Shown: in pieces, positions 29,066-37,962 of the stretch
How positions within the stretch are numbered: the first letter of the stretch is position 1
Layout of the letters: each line of letters starts with the position of its first letter
From: Candidatus Aenigmatarchaeota archaeon
GTDB lineage: Archaea > Aenigmatarchaeota > Aenigmatarchaeia > CG10238-14 > SCSR01
DNA length: 64,000 nucleotides
Direction of reading: 5' to 3'
Assembly: GCA_016187385.1 (NCBI GenBank)
Contig: JACPJU010000001.1
Span: 268,010-332,009 of the forward strand
Made by a program: the position numbers and the translations under genes
The notes under the pieces: generated by a model
Database searches by the model: none
Seen by the model: only the letters and a program-made list of their open reading frames with translations
What the model was told of the DNA's origin: nothing

Positions 29066-31765
29066 TTACTTTACGCTCAGAACCAAATTCTTGAATTTTT
29101 CGCCAGAATGCGAGAACAATATTTCACCTTGACAGTCAGAACATTTGCCTATCATGGGTATTCTCCTGTAGAACTTGTTGCATGAATTGCATATAAAACC
29201 GTCGAAACTGGTTATTTCGGATTTTACACCATCAGAAGCGTGATTATTATTTTTGAACAAATCCTTCAATAGCGTTTGCTTACCCATTCCCATTAGCTCA
29301 TTCTTGCTGATTCCAATAACCTCGAAAACTCTTTCCAATGGTGGGAGGATTTGGTTTTCTATGTAGTATTTGGAATCTATCGGGATGTTGTTCTGTTTGA
29401 CGTAATCGGGATCCTCTGATCTTTCTGAGAGTAGCTGCATTCCCTTAACTATTACAAAACCGACTCGATCACCGACGCCAGGTGCGGTACCATTTCTTTT
29501 CTTTATCTTCTTGACCAGCTCAACATGCGGCTGGATTCCTTTATATGATGACAATGATTTTGATATGCTTTTTGTTATTACGAGCTCGTCTATGGGGACT
29601 TCATTCTTCTCCAATTTTAAGAGAATTTCCTTAGCGTATGCGAATGCCTTTTTGGTGTTCTGTTCCTTTAGAAGGATGTTCAAAACTTCAAACAAAGTTT
29701 TTGTGGCAGCATCGCACCAGTCCCTTCTCACAGTTTCGATACCTTTCATCACCATTTTTTCTTTCCATTCGTCGTCTACTTTTTCATAGCTCAGACCTGC
29801 ATATCTTTTCTTTGAAAGGATCAGTATTGTTTTAAAGACGCTTTCGATTTTCATCTGGACGATTCCGGAAAGTTCTGTGTTGACAAGAGCTTCGACGTTC
29901 TTGCCTATTTTCGACGCATCATCGAGATCCGTATTGTTGATCTTGACCATTATGGAATCTGTGTCGCCGTAAACAACTTCGTACGGCGTGTTTTTTTCAA
30001 CGACTTCTTTCGTCCTGTTTATGAGATACCTGCCACATCCTGTAATTGTTGCTGCTATTTCGATTATGTAAAGTCGTGCGCGTAGGTATCCTGTATAACC
30101 GTAAAATGCGTTCGTCATTATCTTCAGTGCAAGCTGTTTTGCTTCCAGAATTCTTTTCGCCTCCTGGTTTCGTGTTTTCCTAGATTCCGATCTCACATTG
30201 TCTCTTTCATCTATCAACTTTTTGAGAATTGTTGGTAGGATGCCTTCTTTGACTTTGCTTGAAACGAATTTTGTTCCGTGTGGAGTAGTTATTGTTTCCA
30301 CGTCGACATCTTCCTTCACAAAAGTTGTTGGACATATGTTGTACGCTATGAAAATTGAAGGGTACATGGACTTGAAGTCCAGATATATAACGGGATCTGT
30401 ATGCAGCCCAGTCTTTGGATCCAAGACAAGCGCTCCCTTCAGTTCCTGGGATTCGTCCGTGCTAGAGTATTTGTCATCACTCGGTTTGTCCGGTAGAACG
30501 TATCCTTGCTTGTTGAATTCCTTGAGAAGTAAAATCTCAACTCTCTGTGCCTCGCCGCCGTCAAGACAATCCTGGAGAAGGATTCCCGATACCTTACTGA
30601 GCTCGAAGAATTTGTCCAAAAGATTGTTTTGCAGGACCAATCTCAATGATAGATCAGCATCCTTTCTCGCGTATTCTACAAGTTTCGATAATTGCTGGCC
30701 GTCGCCGTTCCAATGAGAATATATTTCACTGTGTGGTATGTCAAGTTTTTCGTCGTTCAAAAGTGCGCGTGAAACGTCGCCCAGTCCGAGTCGTTTCAGT
30801 CTTAGGTTACCTTTCTGAATCGATTCTTTTATGAGAGCGTAACCGTCAACTATTACCCTTGATATCATGGAATTCCTGAACTGAACCCCGAATTTCCTGG
30901 AGATTGCGGGTTTTTGGTTGCACCGTCCGAGTGTCTGCATCAGTCTGTTCTCCTTCAGTCTATCCAACAAATAAGGAAAATCAAAACCGTTTATGTTATA
31001 TCCGATCATTATATCTGGGTCGTACGTTTCAAGCACTTTCAGAAATTCGGCCAGCATTTCTTTTTCGTTCTGGAATGTTTTTGTGTCGCTGTTCATTTTC
31101 TGCGTGGCTCTCTTTGAGACGAGTGTCATGAATTTCATTCCATTGAACTCAGGCTCGAAAGCTAGACTGATTATTCCTATTATGTCCTTTCTCGCATCTG
31201 GCAGTCCTTCTCGTGAGATTGTTTCGATGTCTACCGAAAGGTATCTCAGTTTTATATTTTCTGTCCTGTCAAAATCTTTGATTTCGTCAACTTCTAGGCA
31301 TACATCGGTTTTCACTGTGTTTGTCTTGGACGCTGAGCCTATGAGCTTGATCCATTTGAATCCTGATAGACCCATGTCACACATAAACCGGTATTTGAAT
31401 AGTATGTCAGCCTCGTAAATTCCGTCTGCAAGCTTTTCTTTCTTTATCCTTTCCCGGACTTCTGGGACTTTGGAAGGGTCTGTCAGAACAACCTTCAACA
31501 TCTCCGCTTTCTTTGACTGATAATTTATCGGTTTGTATTTTTCCACTGGGATTATGTTTTTTATGATGCTTGAGAAGTTCTTTCTGATAAATTCTATAAC
31601 TTCATCCTCGTTGGTTTTCTTGGGCAGGACATAGAAGTACGGATAATAGCCGCGATAAAAGCCGCAGACTGTCTTTCCTTCTTTGGTTTTCCCGAAAAGA
31701 CGTACTATTGGTGTATTATCCAACACGACATAGTCGCAATCAAGAAGCTGAGCCTCGATTTCCAT
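29066..31765 (-). CDS. B-family DNA polymerase, catalytically intact, with C-terminal CxxC...CxxC zinc finger
   Basis: Exo I SVDIETIS, Exo II YNINGFDFPYL, Exo III YARKDADLSL; motif A YLDFKSMYPSIFIAYNICP, motif B KIMTNAFYGYTG, motif C VYGDTDSIMV; C-term ICNSCNKFYRRIPMIGKCSDCQGEILF. Confidence 0.97.
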   Translation of the reverse strand: MEIEAQLLDCDYVVLDNTPIVRLFGKTKEGKTVCGFYRGYYPYFYVLPKKTNEDEVIEFIRKNFSSIIKNIIPVEKYKPINYQSKKAEMLKVVLTDPSKVPEVRERIKKEKLADGIYEADILFKYRFMCDMGLSGFKWIKLIGSASKTNTVKTDVCLEVDEIKDFDRTENIKLRYLSVDIETISREGLPDARKDIIGIISLAFEPEFNGMKFMTLVSKRATQKMNSDTKTFQNEKEMLAEFLKVLETYDPDIMIGYNINGFDFPYLLDRLKENRLMQTLGRCNQKPAISRKFGVQFRNSMISRVIVDGYALIKESIQKGNLRLKRLGLGDVSRALLNDEKLDIPHSEIYSHWNGDGQQLSKLVEYARKDADLSLRLVLQNNLLDKFFELSKVSGILLQDCLDGGEAQRVEILLLKEFNKQGYVLPDKPSDDKYSSTDESQELKGALVLDPKTGLHTDPVIYLDFKSMYPSIFIAYNICPTTFVKEDVDVETITTPHGTKFVSSKVKEGILPTILKKLIDERDNVRSESRKTRNQEAKRILEAKQLALKIMTNAFYGYTGYLRARLYIIEIAATITGCGRYLINRTKEVVEKNTPYEVVYGDTDSIMVKINNTDLDDASKIGKNVEALVNTELSGIVQMKIESVFKTILILSKKRYAGLSYEKVDDEWKEKMVMKGIETVRRDWCDAATKTLFEVLNILLKEQNTKKAFAYAKEILLKLEKNEVPIDELVITKSISKSLSSYKGIQPHVELVKKIKKRNGTAPGVGDRVGFVIVKGMQLLSERSEDPDYVKQNNIPIDSKYYIENQILPPLERVFEVIGISKNELMGMGKQTLLKDLFKNNNHASDGVKSEITSFDGFICNSCNKFYRRIPMIGKCSDCQGEILFSHSGEKFKNLVLSVK

Positions 31766-31772
31766 AAACCTT

Positions 31773-32906
31773 TTATGAGAAATCTATTTTAAATGTTTCG
31801 CGTGTCCCCAAGTTTATCATCCGGTATACGGGCTCTGATGTGAAGTTTCCGCTGAAGATTATGGTTGTTCCTTTGTAATTCGTCGCTGAAGGTTTTCCGA
31901 TATTTCCAAATGCCAGTATATCAGGTAGTGTTTTCAAGAAGAACGAGTCCTCGTTTAGTATATCTGTTGGATTAAGATGTCGTTTTTTAAGCAGATTAAT
32001 GACGGCCTCGTCATGTTGCATTGACCATCGATTTATGTATGGTGTAAGGAAGTTTCCCTCAGACGCGAATATTTTTATGCCTTCTGTTTCGTATACTAAT
32101 GGGTCGCGATGTCCTTTTGTCCCCTCTGGAAGATTATCGTGACCGATGAATATAATCGAATGTTTTGAAACATCTTTTATGAATTTTTCTATGTCGCTTG
32201 GTTCTTGCGAAACGTTGCCGAGCACAAAAATCGTCATGGGTATCTGTTCGTTCACCCAGTTAAGAAATTTCTGATAAAATTCTAGATTGAATTTCTCCGA
32301 GTCCATATGAATATCCGATATAAAGAAACATAGGTGGTCGTTTTTCGTTTTAGCCACGTCTTTTTTTACTGGCGTATCGGGAAAGATTAATTTCACCGCT
32401 TTATGGGTGTTCCCTGTTTTTTCACAAACAACACCAATCACCTCGTCTTCAGTCAACGTCCTGGATAAGCCATTATCAATCGATAGACGTGCTGTCCCTG
32501 TAGTATCTTCTATTGTTAATGTGTCGTAATCGACTGATGTAACAATTCCTATCAGGGAAAATTTCTGCATTCTGGCCGACATCTTGTTGACAGATACCAA
32601 ATTTGACAGGTCCGGTTTGTTTATGAGAATTTGCTTTATTGCATCGTAGCGTTTTATATAATACTGGAGATAATCTTTTGATGACAGTTTAAGTTCTTTT
32701 TCAGATAGAGGCATCGCTCTTTCTTGTAGCTTTGCGATAAAATCTGCTGTTATAAAATGCGGCAGATCTTTTCGATCAAGTGATTTGAGGCGTTCAAACA
32801 ACTCATCGTTGTTGTAGATAATATCGAGCACTGTTTTATCCACATGTGCGCCTCTTTCCATGAAAAACTTTACGATTTTGGATTTGTCCATAAGATTTGT
32901 ATACAT
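31773..32906 (-). CDS. PolD small subunit (DP1)/B-subunit homologue with degraded phosphoesterase active site
   Basis: OB-fold region FSLIGIVTSVDYDTLTIEDTTGTARLSI; FISDIHMDSEKFNLEFYQKFLNWVNEQ; INLLKKRHLNPTD characteristic of DP1; catalytic motifs altered (see findings). Confidence 0.88.
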   Translation of the reverse strand: MYTNLMDKSKIVKFFMERGAHVDKTVLDIIYNNDELFERLKSLDRKDLPHFITADFIAKLQERAMPLSEKELKLSSKDYLQYYIKRYDAIKQILINKPDLSNLVSVNKMSARMQKFSLIGIVTSVDYDTLTIEDTTGTARLSIDNGLSRTLTEDEVIGVVCEKTGNTHKAVKLIFPDTPVKKDVAKTKNDHLCFFISDIHMDSEKFNLEFYQKFLNWVNEQIPMTIFVLGNVSQEPSDIEKFIKDVSKHSIIFIGHDNLPEGTKGHRDPLVYETEGIKIFASEGNFLTPYINRWSMQHDEAVINLLKKRHLNPTDILNEDSFFLKTLPDILAFGNIGKPSATNYKGTTIIFSGNFTSEPVYRMINLGTRETFKIDFS

Positions 32907-33176
32907 TTATTTTTTTAAAGTATATACCGTTAGTCCGCTTTTCTGGTCGTCCTTCGAGTGTGGGAGTTCGATCGGTTGCACCCTACCAACCTGTACGAGC
33001 TCTTGTACGTATTTATCCACCGTGTTCCAACTTAGTCTCTTGTTAAGGACCTGAGATAATTCCTTGGTCAGAACCGACGTCGTCTTGGGGGTGTCCCCGT
33101 CGGAGAGGATTCTAATGACCTCTTTATGAATATCGTGTCTCATGGGTGGACGGCCGCGCTTCATCTTATCTACCAT
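32907..33176 (-). CDS. Small winged-helix DNA-binding protein
   Basis: HKEVIRILSDGDTPKTTSVLTKELSQVLNKRLSWNTVDKYVQELVQVGRVQPI; directly abuts the DP1-like gene. Confidence 0.65.
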   Translation of the reverse strand: MVDKMKRGRPPMRHDIHKEVIRILSDGDTPKTTSVLTKELSQVLNKRLSWNTVDKYVQELVQVGRVQPIELPHSKDDQKSGLTVYTLKK

Positions 33177-33538
33177 ACTTATGTGGGCGTTATTTATAAA
33201 CTTTCATCCGTTTTTTGGGATATTTCTATGTTTGTTTGGGTTAGGTGATATAAAAATAAATCGGTAAACATAATAAAAAACAATTATTATATTATTATAT
33301 TATAACTATGTTATATAATAATATAGTTTATCTGTTTTTAGTTTTTAGATAGTCGTGAGTGATCTCTACTGCCTAATTGGATTTTGTTTTGCAAGAATTA
33401 ACTAAATTTGTTAATAGTCCACACTAATTTATTTGAACAGTCATAGAATTCTATACAATACATCATAAAATAGAGTCAGACGTTTCACATTTTTTATTAT
33501 GAATCTTCATAAATATTCTAATAACGGCACACGCAATC

Positions 33539-33931
33539 CTATAGAAACTTTATTAGGCCATTTATCACAAAAAACTTTGATATAATACCTTTAACAAACG
33601 GCACCTTATCTCTCATAGGACCGTAATTAGTTGGGTTTGAATGTGTTATCTTCTCCAACAATCCCAAAACAACTAAATTATTCAACCGCTTCCTCAAAGC
33701 CTCCATTCCAATCTTCAGTTTGTGTGAAGTTTTCATCTCCTTATATAAGATAGGAAAACAGTGCGGTTGACAGTCAAACGGATGTTCCTTTCCCGTCATG
33801 TAAAACTTCCTTAGAAGCTGAATATCAAGAAAATCCAACCTCTCAGCCAAAGAGATAATATCCTCGATGCTACGTGCGCTGATGCCTGTTGCCAGTTCAT
33901 TTTGCGAGAAAATCAGATCAACATCGGTCAT
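33539..33931 (-). CDS. Putative winged-helix protein
   Basis: KIGMEALRKRLNNLVVLGLLEKI resembles a wHTH recognition segment. Confidence 0.5.
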   Translation of the reverse strand: MTDVDLIFSQNELATGISARSIEDIISLAERLDFLDIQLLRKFYMTGKEHPFDCQPHCFPILYKEMKTSHKLKIGMEALRKRLNNLVVLGLLEKITHSNPTNYGPMRDKVPFVKGIISKFFVINGLIKFL

Positions 33932-34004
33932 GAATCAACCTCATCGAAGTTTGTAAGAATGTAATGATGAAGGCCCTTTAAAGCTGATTTGTATCCTTCA
34001 GTAA

Positions 34005-34691
34005 CTATATCAGACTAGTTAATTTTGCTGTCACTTCTGAATCGTCAATTGAGATTATGCCTAGATGGCCTTCTGGAAATCGGCCGGAGTTTACAATTTT
34101 CGTGTTACCAAGCTCATCTACACACCTGCTTTCATGTATGTGAGCACATACAGCTGATTCGGGCTGCTCTTTTTCAATAAATTTACGCACGGAATCAGAA
34201 CCAACGTGTGCACCGCTAGCTATTACATCCGCCTTCGTGTTAAAAGGAGGCGCATGCGTAACTTGAATCTTCACATCTGCTTTTCTGACATCTCTATACG
34301 CCTTTTCCAATCCTGATGCCATCTCACTCTCGGACGGTTCGAACGGTGTGTTGAATGGTGTCTTCGCCCCGCCGTAGCCATAAAAACCAACGCCGTCTAT
34401 AATCTTACCTTCACCATGGCAACTAATGGTCTCCTTTTTCAACAGGGTTATCAATTCCTTGTCCCAGCTGCCTGGAACAGTAACCAGCGGCTTATCCAAA
34501 CTTTTCAGCTCTTCCAGAATTATCCTTCCGATGTCAATCCTGTTAAATCCCCTTGGAATCGCGTAATCGGTAAAGTCGCCGTTGCAGACTATAATGTCTA
34601 TGTTCAGCAATGAAATTTTGTCCATGAATTTCATCATGTTTTCTATGTCGCCATGTATGCAGCTTACAGTCGCTATCTTCACGATTATCAA
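34005..34691 (-). CDS. Calcineurin-like metallophosphoesterase
   Basis: VSCIHGDIENM, VCNGDFTDYA, VPGSWD, VTHAPPF, CAHIHESR. Confidence 0.85.
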   Translation of the reverse strand: MIIVKIATVSCIHGDIENMMKFMDKISLLNIDIIVCNGDFTDYAIPRGFNRIDIGRIILEELKSLDKPLVTVPGSWDKELITLLKKETISCHGEGKIIDGVGFYGYGGAKTPFNTPFEPSESEMASGLEKAYRDVRKADVKIQVTHAPPFNTKADVIASGAHVGSDSVRKFIEKEQPESAVCAHIHESRCVDELGNTKIVNSGRFPEGHLGIISIDDSEVTAKLTSLI

Positions 34692-34719
34692 TTTTATCTT
34701 GTACGTAAAATATTAAATA

Positions 34720-35049
34720 GTGTCATCAAAGCAAAAAGGATATCGAACAGAGAGAAAAATTAAGCTTCTGTTTCAAAAACACGGGTGGACTGTTGTGAGA
34801 GCCGGTGCCAGCCTCGGCATCGCAGATCTCATATGCATCAAAAACAAAAGGTGCATTCTACTGCAAATCAAGTCAACGAATAAAAAAACATTTTACTATT
34901 ACGGATATACAATGCCAGATTACGAAGGATTTGGTTTTTACCTTGTTGTTGATTTTGGCTATGGAAAGATAAGGGTGTTGTATCCGAAACAGAAAGTAAC
35001 TATCCATGACGGTAATGATATAGAGGATTTCTTACAGAAACACCAATAA
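34720..35049 (+). CDS. hjc: Hjc-type Holliday junction resolvase
   Basis: SKQKGYRTERKIKLLFQKHGWTVVRAGASLGIADLICIKNKRCILLQIKST; GTG start. Confidence 0.8.
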   Translation: MSSKQKGYRTERKIKLLFQKHGWTVVRAGASLGIADLICIKNKRCILLQIKSTNKKTFYYYGYTMPDYEGFGFYLVVDFGYGKIRVLYPKQKVTIHDGNDIEDFLQKHQ

Positions 35050-35053
35050 AGAA

Positions 35054-35854
35054 GTGAGTGAGATTGCCATGAAATTGGATTGGTTGGGCATCGATAAAGA
35101 AATGAAAGTAACGGCTATTTCTATTCCTTCTCCTGTTTATGGAGACGAGTCGGACAGCGTGAAGACAATTGTCAAAAGAATGGTGGACTCTGGTCACAGA
35201 CTGTTGCCGATAATTAAAGGCAATTCAGAATTGGTAGGCGTAGTGACATATACAGATATTTTAAGCGCTTTGTTGAGGGGAATGACGAGAAACACTCAAG
35301 TATCAATATTCATGACTCGAGATGTCATTGCATGTGATCATGACGACACTATAAAAGATGCCTTGCAAAAAATGGTATTCTCGAGGCGTGGGACACTTCC
35401 AATAAGGTCAGGAAAAATCCTCAGAGGGATTGTGAGCGAGCGTGATTTCACCAAGATTATTTTCGGCAAGCATTTATCGATACCTGTGTCAGAAGTGATG
35501 ACAAGAAAGCCATTTTACATAACGCCAGGCACAACAATTCTAAACTGTATGAAGTCAATAATAAATACGCACTACAGAAGACTGCCGGTGGTTGAAAATA
35601 AAGAAATTGTGGGAATTGTAACTGCCCTGGATGTTTTGAATTATTTGGACGAAACAGGTTTCAATACTCTGAAGCTGGATGACGCTACAAGTTCAATTAT
35701 GAAAGCTCCCGTTTTTTCAGTTTCTCAGCATGATGATCTATCCGATGCTATAAAGATAATGATAGGGAATCACATAGGAGGACTGCCTGTTATAGAAGAA
35801 GGTCTTTTGGCAGGCATTATAACAGAGAGGGATGTAGTTGAGCTGATGGAATGA
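35054..35854 (+). CDS. CBS-domain protein (four CBS motifs)
   Basis: Repeated LPI/VV/IxG-x-LxGIVTxxDxxx pattern. Confidence 0.9.
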   Translation: MSEIAMKLDWLGIDKEMKVTAISIPSPVYGDESDSVKTIVKRMVDSGHRLLPIIKGNSELVGVVTYTDILSALLRGMTRNTQVSIFMTRDVIACDHDDTIKDALQKMVFSRRGTLPIRSGKILRGIVSERDFTKIIFGKHLSIPVSEVMTRKPFYITPGTTILNCMKSIINTHYRRLPVVENKEIVGIVTALDVLNYLDETGFNTLKLDDATSSIMKAPVFSVSQHDDLSDAIKIMIGNHIGGLPVIEEGLLAGIITERDVVELME

Positions 35855-36237
35855 TTATGAGGACAATTGAGCAAATCAAATTTTTAGAAAAAATGAAAGA
35901 GACAGATAAAAAAGTGATAGTGGAAGGAATGAATGATAAGAACGCTTTGAAGAAATTGGGCGTGAATAATTTGTTGGACATATCAGGAAAAGCTACATAT
36001 TCCGTAATAGAGAAACTGATGACTGACAATACATCAGAGGTCATTATTCTCACAGATTTTGACCGAGAGGGCGTGAAGAAATTCAAGGAATTGGCCAAGC
36101 TATTGAATCATAACGGCATAAAAACCGATGACAACATGCGAAAAAGATTCAGACAAATTTTCAGGATAATCAAGATTGAGGAGTTGAATTATTTCATTAA
36201 GAATCAGATGCCGCTAGGAAACTTTCATGTAATTTAG
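35851..36237 (+). CDS. Small Toprim-domain protein
   Basis: KVIVEGMNDKNALKKLG...VIILTDFDREGVKKFKEL (Toprim E and DxD-like). Confidence 0.75.
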   Translation: MIMRTIEQIKFLEKMKETDKKVIVEGMNDKNALKKLGVNNLLDISGKATYSVIEKLMTDNTSEVIILTDFDREGVKKFKELAKLLNHNGIKTDDNMRKRFRQIFRIIKIEELNYFIKNQMPLGNFHVI

Positions 36238-36739
36238 TGTAAACTGGTCCGCCTTTCTGCAAAACGCTTTTGAACAAAACAATGCTCTCTACTTCAAACT
36301 CCTCGTTTTTCGTTTTCAGATCCAAAATTTTTTGAATTGTCTCGTTTTTATTGTCAATTTCCTTTACTCTACATAATGTCAAATGTGCTGGATGACTCTC
36401 GCCACCAATCATCTTCACAATATCTTGTCTTAGTTTCTCCAATTCAGAACTTTCTACACCTAAAGATATGACTCTTATGAAATCTTTGTTCGGTATTAAC
36501 TCAATCACGCTCATGTTTGCTGTAAACCTGCTATACCCTTCGACTATTTCGTCCATCTTGCCTGACATAACTTCAATATCTTCGTCATGGACATCCCCTA
36601 AAAACGACAGGCTGATGTGCAAGTTTTCGGGTTCGACCATTTTGCACATTATGGGCAGTTCCCTTAATTTGCTCTGGTAGGAGATTACATTGGTTTTTAT
36701 GCTTTTGGGTGGGTCCAAGCCGATAAAACAACGAACCAT
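36197..36739 (-). CDS. thpR: 2'-5' RNA ligase/cyclic phosphodiesterase family
   Basis: MVRCFIGLDPP; two HxS/T motifs (LHISLSFL, HPAHLTLCRV). Confidence 0.88.
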   Translation of the reverse strand: MVRCFIGLDPPKSIKTNVISYQSKLRELPIMCKMVEPENLHISLSFLGDVHDEDIEVMSGKMDEIVEGYSRFTANMSVIELIPNKDFIRVISLGVESSELEKLRQDIVKMIGGESHPAHLTLCRVKEIDNKNETIQKILDLKTKNEEFEVESIVLFKSVLQKGGPVYTKLHESFLAASDS

Positions 36740-36775
36740 AATCTTTATTAAATTAACCAGCTAAATAAATTCTAA

Positions 36776-37048
36776 TTGAATTCTATGGGAGAAGCAAAAA
36801 TAAGAGCTGGGGACATTGTCGGCAAGGGTATTGTAAGCGAAGAGACTGGACGAAAGTTCGGGGTTGTTACGAATGTGGATTTTGTGACAGAAAGCGGCGA
36901 ATTGATGAACATTGTTGTTGACCAGCCGACAAAACATCTGACTGATTTAAACCTGAAATCTGACGAAAAAGGACGATTTTTAATTCCTTTCAGCGCAGTC
37001 AAATCTGTTGGAGATTTTGTAATAATAAGCGAAAGCGAGCTAATTTAA
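36776..37048 (+). CDS. PRC-barrel domain protein
   Basis: GKGIVSEETGRKFGVVTNVDFVTESGELMNIVV...IPFSAVKSVGDFVII. Confidence 0.75.
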   Translation: MNSMGEAKIRAGDIVGKGIVSEETGRKFGVVTNVDFVTESGELMNIVVDQPTKHLTDLNLKSDEKGRFLIPFSAVKSVGDFVIISESELI

Positions 37049-37250
37049 GCGTCTAATTGTTGAATGGCCAACCGAATGTGAGTATTTTGCATAAATCTGT
37101 GTTAGACGACTTCGATAGAACCAACTTCTTTCAGAAGTTGGTTGCCAGCAACAAAATAAAGAAAAGGAGTCGGCGAGGAACGTGAGAATTGTTTGGTCTA
37201 TACCAAATAAAACCTATGGTATTTATAAAGACTATTTATAAATTTAATTT

Positions 37251-37724
37251 ATGAAGCTATCATTAATAATACTGGCAATAGTAGCAGTAGTTGCAATCGT
37301 TTTTGCTTTGGTAAATACGCAAATGACCAAACAACCAAACATACCAATAGTAGCTTCACCCGACGGACCTCTTGATACTGCTTTGGCTGAAATTACAATC
37401 TTATCTGCACAAGATGAAATAGCAAATATACGAATAGAAAAAATCAAAGATTATAAACGTTATCCCAACGCAGGTTATCCACAGTTAAAAGTTAGTGATG
37501 AAATCAGTGTTAAGGTTTATTATCTTGCTCTAGAAAGCAGTACAGAGAATGAAACTACCGGGCAAGGTGAACAACCTCCTGAATCATCTCCTATCAGCTC
37601 CCAACTAAAACCTACTATCGGTAAAAAATATTTGGCTGATATGACATTATGTATCCCAGATTATATTGGTGAACTATCTTGCACATACAATGGTTGGTCG
37701 GTTGGTTTATATCCTTTAAGTTGA
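37251..37724 (+). CDS. Secreted or membrane-anchored hypothetical protein
   Basis: N-terminal hydrophobic segment MKLSLIILAIVAVVAIVFALVNTQ; upstream tttataaag. Confidence 0.55.
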   Translation: MKLSLIILAIVAVVAIVFALVNTQMTKQPNIPIVASPDGPLDTALAEITILSAQDEIANIRIEKIKDYKRYPNAGYPQLKVSDEISVKVYYLALESSTENETTGQGEQPPESSPISSQLKPTIGKKYLADMTLCIPDYIGELSCTYNGWSVGLYPLS

Positions 37725-37962
37725 GTAATCTTTGACACGCCGAGCCGACCCCCTTGTAATAATTCTGTGCCGACAATTGAGCATAATAGGCTTTTAACGA
37801 ATATGACTGTATTTATGGGATTTGGGTCCTGGAACGCTGAATTTGGATAACGACTCGAAAAACCTAAGCATGTTATTTTACAAGCTCGTCTTACAGCGAC
37901 GCTTCTAAACTTTTAGTCGACCACCAACCATCTACTTTGCTTCAATTAAGTAAGCTAGATCT

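Noticed and set aside
30198-30716. 172-aa plus-strand ORF
   Set aside because: Fully antisense inside PolB; low-complexity Ser-rich translation.
29066-31765. Possible intein in PolB (inteins are common in archaeal PolB)
   Set aside because: Motifs A, B and C read straight through with normal spacing and no intein splice motifs.
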